DNA from: Paramacrobiotus metropolitanus
Lineage: Eukaryota; Tardigrada; Eutardigrada; Parachela; Macrobiotidae
Direction: 5' to 3'
Assembly (NCBI RefSeq): GCF_019649055.1
Contig: NW_026570221.1
Span: 2,046,001-2,110,000, forward strand
DNA length: 64,000 nt
Position numbers and translations under genes: made by a program. Under the pieces are notes generated by a model. The model was not told the origin of the DNA, searched no databases, and was given only the letters and a program-made list of their open reading frames with translations. Below, piece by piece: positions 1 to 9,841 of this stretch. Positions within the stretch are counted from its first letter, which is position 1. Each line of letters opens with the position of its first letter.

Positions 1-257
1 ACGGGATGTAGTGGTTCATGATACAACTCTCGAACAATCACCAACGGCAGTTTGAACAATAATATCAAGAATTTCCTGTGATTGATATTCAGAAAGTGAG
101 CGGCAACTACAGCCTGCGGCATTAGAAACAGCTTCTGATTCTGCAGTTTGTATTATACCTTTGCTAACCAACTGCTCCTAACTTCAAATCTTCCCTTGAA
201 GTACGATTACGTATTTACAGCTGACAGTAATAACAGTACTTCGATGCTTGACAGTAC

Positions 258-425
258 CTGATCGAGTTTAATATACGTGGATGTCCAGTGCAGAAATTTC
301 CAGTTAAACGTTTCTTTAAGGTCATGATTTTTAACGCCTTCGAACACCGCAGGCGGCCAAAACAAGAAAATGACTGGAGAGTTAGGATGCAAACTAACGA
401 TAAGCAAAGATTTTTTTAGAGGCAT
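258..425 (-). CDS. possible isolated exon, hydrophobic product, unrecognised
   Basis: A 56-codon open stretch sits between a plausible acceptor (AACAG before 425) and a plausible donor (CAG/GTACTG at 258/257). The predicted peptide is hydrophobic at its start and around residues 15-25, and could be part of a membrane protein running off the left edge of the window. I found no neighbouring exon that clearly joins it, and I do not recognise the family. It could equally be chance open frame. Confidence 0.2.
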
Positions 426-518
426 CTGTTCTTCAGTTCAGACAGTACTCTGCAATTTGTAATAATTAACATCAGCCAAACTCGAACACCGATGCTTAAG
501 CTTGGATGCTTGTTACAG

Positions 519-1724
519 ATGGCTTGGTTTCCCGTCGCGATTGTTTGACCTGAGCGACATCTTCCAGTGGCCACTGTATACATGGCAAATGAAGAACCAA
601 GCTGGTATTAAGCTCTCGTATGGAATAACTGCATGGAGTCAGTTTTCCCTTATGCGATTAGCTGACTGGTAAGGTCGCTGATTTTAAACAATACCGTTTG
701 CGAACAATAATTAAAACATGCGCGAATTATGCATGCTTGAAATTCATCAGGATACTCGTGGCATTTTCCTGGGAACGATTGCTGATCATTTTAAGTCCGT
801 TTCGGCTTGATTTTCTGCAAAGGAATTCCACCGCGCAAATTATCAGTTGCATCTTGTTGGTGTTGGCTTTGCTCGATTCGATGTTGACCTTTGTGGATGG
901 ATATTTCAAATTTAACTTCTTGCAAACACGCGTGGAAATTCCGGCGTGGGTCGCGCGTTGGAGATTTCAGAACGACATTGCAGAGGTATGAGCAGTTTTA
1001 CGTAGGTTTTATAATTATATGGTTTTTATCTTGGATTAATTTTATTTGATGCAACACATTGCTTTAATTATACGCGGATATTAACTAGTACGACGACATT
1101 AGCGGGTTGCATGTATACAAATTTATTGAGTGATTCCCTGTTTGCTAGGTCGTTGTCACCCTGTTGACCTTTCTTCTCATTTTGATCCCAAGTGCTTTTT
1201 TGATTGGCTTCCTCGCTCGATACCGCCGATCAACGATCAGCCAGAAAGGAATCTTAAACCGAGCACGTAGTAAATCGGCACAAACTGACATCGGCAATCA
1301 AACTAGTTCCCCCACATCACGCAACGCAAAATCATTTTACAGTAGCAACATTCTCCTACTTAGCAGCGCTGGTTTGTATCTTCTCACCAGAATCCCCATC
1401 ATAATATTATCGGGCATTCTTACCGCGCAGAAGAACGGATATATCCGTTTGGACCAATCATCGCTGAAGTTCGCTACGCCGTTCGTGAATGCGGCAATGT
1501 ACATGGGTTATTCGTTTACTTTCTTTGTTTATCTGATTTCTGAACGGCACTTTCGTGAGTGCTTTGTGAAGGTGATCACTGCGCCTATATTTCCACGATG
1601 GCGGACTGGGAAGAATTCAACTATTCGATCGGGCTTCGCTTATACTTATACTAGTGGGCAATCCACTGCTTCTACGGGGATAAGCTATACGCAGGCGACC
1701 AAACCCCTGATGGCTTCCGGTTGA
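519..1724 (+). CDS. class A (rhodopsin-like) GPCR, 5' exon(s) not found
   Basis: Three exons join in frame: 519-668, 751-985 and 1149-1724. They give about 320 residues covering TM2 to the C-terminus. The second junction creates the run DWILVAFSWERLLIILSPFR, the end of TM3 with an ERL in place of the usual DRY, followed by the TM4 region. Exon 3 holds TM5, a Ser/Thr-rich basic third loop, TM6, and TM7 ending SERHFRECF, as in many peptide and amine receptors. Exon 519 begins in mid-codon, so at least one upstream exon with the N-terminus and TM1 is missing. I could not place it in the first 518 bases. The ligand is unknown; a neuropeptide-type receptor is the likeliest class. It is a plasma-membrane protein. 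Confidence 0.75.
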
Positions 1725-4451
1725 TTTTAATACCGGGTTAACAATTAAAATAATACCACCTAAATTCACTAGTGTCTCGATCATCCTGGATATTTCGAGG
1801 TTTTTCAAAAATCTGTCACTTTTAATACAATATCTCTAGGCGTTATACAGTTTACTTGTACTTGTCTACAGTTGCTTGCAGTCGATCTTCGCCTTTTTTA
1901 AACTACAGCAATCAAATTTATATTTTGTCTAAAACTGCAAGTGGATTCCATATTAATTTGGTTGAGATTTCGATGCAAAGCGCCGGAAATTTAGTTTTAC
2001 GTGAGCTCAATAATTAAGCGCTAAGAAACCCGACATTTTTCTAAAAGAAAATTTCTGTGTCTTTTCAGTGAAGAGTCTATTAGGTAAATCCTTCCGCAAT
2101 ATTTAGTAATTACACAGTAATCCTTTTTTTAATATAAAGAAATGCACTCGTATGCACAGATATTTATATATCTCGTATTTACTCTATACTCTTATAATAT
2201 CTATATTTATACTATTAATAAACCTCGTCCGATGCCTAAACAATCTTATGGTTAGGAATAAAATGATCAGCAGTAAGCACTAAACTCTTATCACGAACTG
2301 CGATAGATTTATATGACGTGATAACGGATAAAGTACGTAATACTGCAATGCAATGTTCACATCTCCGCATCAAATTTTGATGATGAGCTTCAGAAGTGAT
2401 CTTGAATCCAGAACAGACAAACCGTTAGCGTATTTGATGGTCCGGTAACTTTGGCACTGCTCGTTGCTCGGCAGTGTCAGTACGTTTGTCTTATAGAAAG
2501 CGTCGTCACAGACAACATTATCCAATATATAAACATCGTCCACACGCGGCTGACACACACGGTACAAGTCAGATCGGAACAATTAACAAAGGTCAAGACG
2601 GTAGGGTCAGATTGAAACAACAGCCGGTGCACGCGTGTTGGGGTCAAGGGGAGACTGTTATGTTGACAACAGGAACCCGGTACGAACGTCATCATCCTAA
2701 TTACTCACACCAATTATCAGAGAGAAACAGAGAGAAATGCGCACAGCACAGCGTTGTTGTGAAACAATTACCATGTACGTATATCGATGACTGCACCGGC
2801 CGCACAGACTACTATCCTCGCTCGTCTCTTGCCCAATCGCTGCACATATCGTGCAGTGGCTAGCAGCTTGAGGAACCGGAAGTGCACTCAAGTGCCATTG
2901 CAGTCAAGAACCGGCAAATTGATACTGCGCTGCACAGCTGCCGTGCTACCGGCTACCTCAAGTTGCCGTGTGCTGCACCGTATTGTAGCGGAGTGATCCT
3001 CGCGCGGTGAGCCGGGTTCCGATGAGAAAAATGATCTTAATGTGTTACGCGACGGGGTCTGCTGATATGGGCTCATTGACAGTGATTATGCAAATTTTCC
3101 AAGGTGCTCATGTAATGCGGCGTAACGAAAAAGTGGACCGGTCGGCCAGACGACGCCGGTTCTGGTTGGGTCCGACCCAAATAGAACCGGCTCAGATTTT
3201 TAATAAATTGTTTTTTTTTTAAATTAAGGCTTTTCAAGCCTGCGGCCGCATTTTGTTGCAACTTGAACTTGCATAATATTATAAAAGCCTTCGAAATAAG
3301 CTTTACTTATAACACCTGTTGATTCAAATCTGAAATTCATTTAGCCAAAACTCGGCGCAAAAAAATACATTTTTTCCAAAAATTACCGAATGTTGTGTAC
3401 TATCACAAAATTATGTACAATTTATAAAACAAACATTATTTGGCATACAGTGCGTTCAACGGTAACAGCGACAAAAGCAAGATGGCCCAAGTTGACGCCA
3501 TCGTTCTACGATGCTCATCGTTCGTGTATTATAATTATGCCGAAGACGGAATATGGCAAAGTGCGGCTGCCAACCATTGGTATAAATTCATCTGACTTGT
3601 GACTTGTGACTTTGGATTAATGGTTTAAGTAGAACTAAATCTTGCGAAATTCATTTAATAAATACACAAGCACTGAGAAAATCCCTTCAGCATGTTTGAC
3701 ATGCGAAAACAAAATTAATTTAAAAAAAAATATTTAATAATGATTATGTATCAGACAACACGTGAAGTCAGTGCAGTCGGGTTTCAGTTTGATAGTCGGT
3801 TTCTTCGGCGAAAACTCAGCCGCTACATCGGCCTACCGCATAACTGGATGCTAAGCACAAGATCATTATGCAAAAAAACTTGAAGTTGTATTATGATCGG
3901 CGACTATGAGAGAGATCCATGAGATGGTCAGGTCCAATTCCAAACTACCATATTTCCCACTCAATATTAATGATTCCGCGTGCGAATCGACCCCGGCGTC
4001 ACTTGAGGGGCGTACGCGCGCGTACGTCGCCGGTTGGCCAGTGGTCATTGGCTGCCTATATATTACATTACCCGCGTCTCCACAACATATGCATAATGCA
4101 ACATCTTGCGCGAGTCTGATCATATATATGCAAAATAACCGACACTTGCTACTGCACCACGCAATCACGCCGGCTTCTCTGATTACCGCGCATCTGTCAT
4201 CCATCTGCACGTTGACGTATAAAAGCATACAGCACTTGGTTACAGTTCACATCTCGACCGGCGGACGTGACTGCTGTTTTTATACAAGCTACCGTTATTT
4301 TGTGTGTTTTTGTATGTTTGGAGAATTCAGCCCGAATTACGTTGTCGATGCGGTAGTGATTTACGGAAGTTTATGATACTGCGAATTGTCCATTTGGGAT
4401 TGAACTGGGAGCTATAAGGATTCGCCTCCTTCGTCTATTAAGTCTTAGAAG
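1725..4451. other. intergenic, no gene recognised
   Basis: About 2.7 kb between the GPCR stop and the CBM14 gene. Open frames here are short, overlap on both strands (2370-3260, 3866-4376) and resemble no family. The only structure I see is an inverted repeat at 3156-3190. The last few hundred bases probably include the promoter of the CBM14 gene. Confidence 0.5.
3156..3190. repeat. 17-bp imperfect palindrome (hairpin)
   Basis: The arms are CCGGTTCTGGTTGGGTC and GACCCAAATAGAACCGG. They are complementary except for two adjacent positions and are separated by one base. It lies outside any recognised gene. It could be a regulatory dyad or a transposon remnant; the sequence does not decide. Confidence 0.6.
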
Positions 4452-7400
4452 ATGAGGTTGTTGTTGGTCGCCGCGGTCTTGTGTGCCGCTTATCATAACC
4501 TTCAGGTAAGTATTTTTACGACGTAGTTATGTGTTAACTATACGAAGTAGGAAAATGTGACATAACCTTCTGCTTAAATTGATCTTATAATTAATAATAT
4601 ATGCCATTTGTTATTTTAACATAAAACAGAAATAATGTACGTACACGTGTATGTAGACGCGCGGGTCGGATTTCTAATTTTGCAATTGCGTCTTTTTCCT
4701 ACGGGCATCCTACTGTATGTAATTTGTTCCATCATTTCCATCCATCTGATGTTTTCCGTTGCCATTATTCAAAATTTACGAGTAATTTGACTTGCAGAAT
4801 GCGAATTAGGTACGATTGTCAAAATTAATACCAAGTACGATCCCGGTATGCATTTTCAACTTCTTTATATCGTGGTAAAGCAAGATAAAAATATAGATAT
4901 GGTATTACTCGTAGTAAGCGCAAGTACATTTGCCGACATATGTAATATCGTACAGTCATTTATGAGGAAATTTCAAATACTGGTGCAAAATTTCTTTAGT
5001 TTCTGGAATTTAGCCGAATTGCTAAGGACCATTGTTTTTTCAAAGAGGCGTTACGATTTTGTAATTCTTGTACATTTACAAGCTAAATGACGTAATGCAT
5101 CTACTGTATGTATATTAATTTTATAGTACTCAAGTAAAGTCAACGATTAGTGTACTGTAATATTACTGCTGCTGCTATACTGTAAGTACGTTTTCTATAC
5201 TCGTATATTTTAAATAAGATGATGGCATACAGTATACACCTGCGTTGACCATACTAGGAAAGCGCACCGCTGTCGGCTTGCACTAGAAGACCGAAGCGAA
5301 GCGGGAAACCAAGATTAAAATGTTTAATAAACTGTTTAAAAATACATTTTTTATATTTGAAAAGTATTTTTGTTTTATATTTATCATTTTTGGTGTGCTC
5401 TTCCATATTTTATTTAAAATTGTTAATGCGTGACCGACGTGACCGACGTGACCGACAAAATTCCTGATTTCTTGAACAGAGAGGACCTTCGCTTCGCTTC
5501 GGTCGATCACGGGAACACAAGTGCTGTAAAATTCGTATATTGTGCTGTAGTTTGTTAGCAACTGTTTAGCAGCGTTTTTAAAAACGCTCTTCGATATGCA
5601 AAAAAGGAAATTGTAATTTTCATTAAATTAACACGGCGCTGTTTCGCTGTTCTAGGCCAGTAGCCATAAAAAATCGTCAAGTCGGGGCAAAGCGAAGAGC
5701 GAGCGCAAGCGTAACATCGACTACACCGGCCCGGTCTCCAACACCGGCTATAATTCCCCGCTGGCCCAGGAGCAGGCCGTTTACGCGGCCGCCCCACCAC
5801 CCCGATCGTACGGTCCGGCCCCACCCCCTCAGAACCCGCTAGTTTTCGATGCCCTGGATATTCTGCGCGGCCGACCCCCGCTGACCGCCAAGGAAGCCGG
5901 TGATGTGGTGGCCTATTCTTCCGGCGGCAAAGACTTCCCGGCCTATCTGGAGATTCCCAAGACCTACTTCTCGTGTGAACACATGAAGCCGGGATTGTAC
6001 GCGGATCTGGATCACTACTGCCAGGTGTACCATCGGTGTGATGTCGGCGGTAAACAGTCGACGTATCTCTGCCCGCCCAAGACACTGTTCAATCAGATTA
6101 CCCTGGTGTGCGACTGGTTTTATAATGTCAACTGTCCCAAGTAAGCGAGAAGATTTTTCAGCCGGCAATAGCGTTGTAATTATTTATGGTCCTGGTTTTT
6201 TATTTTTAATGTGTTACAGCTCTGGTACGAACCACTGGGCTGGCTTTTTAATAATGATAGAATAGCTATTCAGTTTTAGCGCTCTTGAAAACTTTGTAAG
6301 TGACACATGCTCAGTTTTTGTAAATTCCATACTCGGCTGGCTCTGTTTTGAACTGCAGTGGGCTGCAGCTGCAGTTCATTTAACATCGCATCGCGCACTT
6401 TATAATACTCGACAAAGTAACTTAGTACAAAAAAATTTTTAGTGCAAAGCGTTTTAGAACAGAGCTTTATAACGGAATAATAACTTACTGCAAACCTTTC
6501 AGAAACAAAATTGTGCAAGATAAAAATATTTTTGATGTGTTATACAATGTACTTTTGTGCAGATGCGTATCTTCTCTACGAGTAGAGGTCAAAGGATATG
6601 TTTAATGTTAATTTGAACCGGAGCGGAAAGATGCCACCGTACTACAACTGCTTCACAGTTTATTTGCATATTGACTCCTGCAGTGCACGTGTGCAGGCCT
6701 GTATGAGCGCGCGCTTAGGATAGTGAATAAATCATATTAATATTTCCCTGGCAGCTGATCGCCTACAAAAATTCAATGAAATATAACTTGTGACATCTAA
6801 AAGTAACTTGAATTACGTGCTTCTTTAGCTTTACTTCGTCTGTTACTATGGATCGAAAATTCGAAAGCAATTTCGAATTCGAATTTCGTGTGCGGACGTT
6901 AATCCATTAAACTTAACTTAACTTAACTAAATTAGTAATGTTCCTGTTGCAGCTCACGGCAATTTATTGAATACTCCAACTCCCGTCTGTACTATCCCCA
7001 GTGGCACGTTCTGGACACCCAACTTGACTATGTCCAACCCTACGTCCAACCACCGCCCCCCGCGCACGTCCAACCCTACTCGCCCCCGGCCGCCGCACCC
7101 CAACCCCCGCCGGTCCTGTATCCCGGCGTGAAATCCGCCCAGCAACCACTGTACAGCAGCAACATCAACGGCCACGAGAATCCCGAATACCAGATGTCGG
7201 TGGTGATTCGCAACCCCCAGCTGATACCCGACTACAGTCTGGGAGCGGAGAGTAATCTCATGCCCAGTAAAGAGCAACTGGATCAGCCGTCCGTCATGCT
7301 ATCGACCCCCGTCCCACCCCCGCCCTCGATGGTCAATATTAATATGGGCAACGGAGCCGGCGCGGGCGGCAGTGAGACGGTCGTGGTGGATGCGCCGCCC

Positions 7401-7550
7401 CGGGCCAACGGGGGCAGCGTCAATGTGACGATTAATTTAAGCGGTGAACAGAATAATCAAGGACCGACCGGTATTATGGTACCCGGTCCCCAGCAGGCCA
7501 TTAAGGATGGGAAAGGTCAACCGGTTAATCAACGGTTTAACGGGACGTAA
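4452..7550 (+). CDS. secreted chitin-binding (CBM14/peritrophin-A) protein with Pro-rich C-terminus
   Basis: Exons 4452-4505, 5656-6140 and 6953-7550 give 378 aa, and all splice phases agree. Exon 1 is exactly an 18-residue signal-peptide-like start (MRLLLVAAVLCAAYHNLQ). A basic Ser/Lys/Arg-rich stretch follows. One CBM14 domain at about residues 122-179 has its six cysteines in order (FSC, YC, RC, LC, VC, NC) and the aromatic residues usual for chitin binding. The rest is Pro/Tyr/Gln-rich and then Gly/Asn-rich low complexity with no second domain. The likely role is binding chitin in cuticle or another extracellular matrix. The 1.15-kb first intron carries a MITE-like element. Orthology is uncertain because the flanks are low complexity. 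Confidence 0.88.
5289..5504. mobile_element. 216-bp MITE-like element with 15-bp perfect TIRs
   Basis: GACCGAAGCGAAGCG at 5289-5303 is the exact reverse complement of CGCTTCGCTTCGGTC at 5490-5504. The interior is AT-rich and non-coding, and includes three GTGACCGAC tandem units. No clear target-site duplication is visible. It lies in the first intron of the CBM14 gene. The size and termini suggest a non-autonomous DNA transposon; the superfamily is not assigned. Confidence 0.5.
5430..5456. repeat. three tandem 9-bp units (GTGACCGAC)
   Basis: Three perfect consecutive copies of GTGACCGAC lie inside the MITE-like element in the CBM14 intron. Confidence 0.9.
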
Positions 7551-7647
7551 TTTGTATGTGTAATTTATATGTTTTTATTATAATTTTGTATTGCTACAGT
7601 AGTTAAATCGAATCTGTTTTTGTATTCGAGTTAACCTTAATACGCTC

Positions 7648-7653
7648 AATAAA
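7648..7653 (+). terminator. polyadenylation signal AATAAA for the CBM14 gene
   Basis: A canonical AATAAA lies about 98 bases after the TAA stop at 7550, on the same strand, with no competing gene between. Confidence 0.5.
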
Positions 7654-8663
7654 GATTCTTGAAGCATAGTAGATCAGTTTCACGAAATTCAACGTTTTTA
7701 TGGCATGACAGCGGCATTCGTTGACCGCTGGTCAACCGAGTGTACCATCGGGTGAATCGGGTGCCATGCAGTGACGGGCATGCACTGATCGTTTCAGCGC
7801 TACGAGTAGCCTGCAGTAAAACGTAATGCACTATGTCGTAAATGCGATAATACTGTTACGTATTTATAAGGCTGCCGAGATTTCAAAGGTGAAGGGATAA
7901 TTAATCATCGTTGTACAGTGTACAGATACGACTACAGAGTACATACTCAGGTCACGGCAATGATATTAATCGTATTTATATAATAGTACTTTATTCAAAA
8001 TACACAGACTTATCATCATAATCAAGTTCAGCCTTAAGAATACAACCGACAAAAGCTGCACACAGTTTAGAATAATTTTATAAGTACGAATACTGAAAAG
8101 CGAAACAACGATGCCGCTGGTTCAGTCAACCCAGATATAACGACAAAACAAAGTTCTGGAATTTTATTTTGTAAACGGACTTGTAATTCTAAGTACGCAA
8201 TAAACGAATGCATAGTACCAGTTGGGATACTTTGTTAAATTCAACAGTTCTTATCGGAATAATTCACGGGTCAGCGACTCAGCGTTCACAGAAAATGTAA
8301 AGCAAATCTATTAAGGCTATCACGCAGATATCACTAGTCAAAATGGTATGTGTGGTAAGATGTTGTAGCGCTAAATAAATCGGGCGAATCTATCCTTCCG
8401 CGAAGCCACCTGGAAAAGAAAACAGCATCCTGCAAATCACTGTACCAATCACGCAAGTTGACTGCACACCGAAATGTAGAAAGCTATTACGAGCACGATG
8501 CCGAAATAAAACTTAACAGGGGTAACAGACTTTTTTCAGCTTTTCCACAATTCGGGATTTTTTGTTCTTAGCCATTAAACTGCAATACTAAACGATTAAA
8601 CTACTAAACAGTAAACAGCAATACAGTCAACCGTTTAAAACGTTTAAGTGTAATTTCAAATGG
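7654..8663. other. intergenic, no gene recognised
   Basis: AT-rich sequence with only short shadow frames. No domain, RNA gene or clear repeat was seen. Confidence 0.5.
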
Positions 8664-8897
8664 TTATAAAACATAAATCTGTGCAGTTACGTTAACAAGA
8701 TTTCCTTGAACCCAAACGTAATTAGAACCTCTTCGTACACTTGGTCCGACCGGTTTCTGGGATAGTCCCGCTGTGAAAGGGGCCTGCGTCACTGGCACAG
8801 TAACAGTAGGGACCATCGACGGCAACGCACCAGGCGGTGCAAACTCAGTGCTTGCAGTGGAGAGATCACAACAACTGATCCAATCCGGTTTCGCCAT
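8664..8897 (-). CDS. small ORF, Pro/Val/Thr-rich, unrecognised
   Basis: A 77-codon ATG-to-stop frame lies downstream of, and on the same strand as, the NR-MH1-THAP gene. The middle is rich in Pro, Val and Thr and no domain is recognised. The strand and position would allow it to be a separate small gene or a terminal exon of one starting near 9182. Nothing in the sequence proves it is expressed. Confidence 0.25.
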   Translation of the reverse strand: MAKPDWISCCDLSTASTEFAPPGALPSMVPTVTVPVTQAPFTAGLSQKPVGPSVRRGSNYVWVQGNLVNVTAQIYVL

Positions 8898-9011
8898 TTC
8901 CGCGCGATTGTTCTTGAATCACAGATGTACCCGCTTTACCCTTCACGCTGCTTCCCTTTCCGCTTTTTTTCGACTTTTCCCTTCCCTGCTCCTCTTTTCC
9001 CTTCCCCTTCA

Positions 9012-9182
9012 TTAATCAATCAATTCCGCAATACGCTGGAGCTCCGCGTAATGAAGGATGAGCTTCCGTTGATACAACGACTCCATCATCGCAATTTGAT
9101 CAGGCCGAAAATGCTTCCGCGTTAGTTTTTCGGCGGTTTCGAAGTTCTCCAACTTGAGTTGTTGTTGTGCAGCACCGGCCAT
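9012..9182 (-). CDS. small helical ORF, unrecognised
   Basis: This is a 56-aa frame starting MAGAAQQQLKLENFETAEK. It is charged and strongly predicted helical by eye. An in-frame extension upstream to 9290 lacks a convincing start. An (ATTG)n stretch lies just upstream at about 9182-9204. I recognise no family. It could be a small tardigrade-type orphan gene or chance. Confidence 0.3.
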   Translation of the reverse strand: MAGAAQQQLKLENFETAEKLTRKHFRPDQIAMMESLYQRKLILHYAELQRIAELID

Positions 9183-9841
9183 TTTGATTGATTGATTGAT
9201 TGATTTAATTTCGAGTAGCCAAGCCCGTAAACGGGCACTCTCACATATCCTTATCCGTTGAAGAACATCAAATATGCTAAGGCTAGTCAAGTCACCACAA
9301 CTCGTTAAACACCAGTAATACGAACGCTAGAGAAGCAACACGTCACAGAATTGCTGTAGGCTAATACGGGCACAAAGCTACGTTTTCGAAACAACTAGCC
9401 GCATAAAGCAATCGCAAAGTACCGGCTGTGTTTTTGCACAAGGCACAAAGCCACAGAACAACAAGATCAGTATCACTCTATATCGCATCCGTATCAAAGT
9501 TGAGTCGAAGTTGAGGCCCCTTCGTACGTCCACGTACGGCAGCGAAGTGGTGAGTTGATCCACGTAGAATCCGTATTGACCACAGGCGTCGAGGAAACGT
9601 ACACGCCACTCCGTACGGTCAGCGCTGATGCCGACTAACCACTTCGCACACAGCCTTGCGGGCCATGCACTCGCAGCCTGAACTCAGAGTGGTCACCCAT
9701 CCAAATCCAAACCGCGCTCGATGTAGGCTATCTTTCAAAATCCGAAGATCCATCCATTTAGCTACACAGAGTGTGGCTTTTCAGTTACGTTTTCGTTTTA
9801 CGCTTGCTGAGATACACATATTTGCCCCGTGCACCACATCA

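Noticed and set aside
698-750. Coding use of 698-750 as part of the GPCR TM3
   Set aside because: It is open but out of phase with the upstream exon; splicing at 668/751 gives a continuous TM3 instead.
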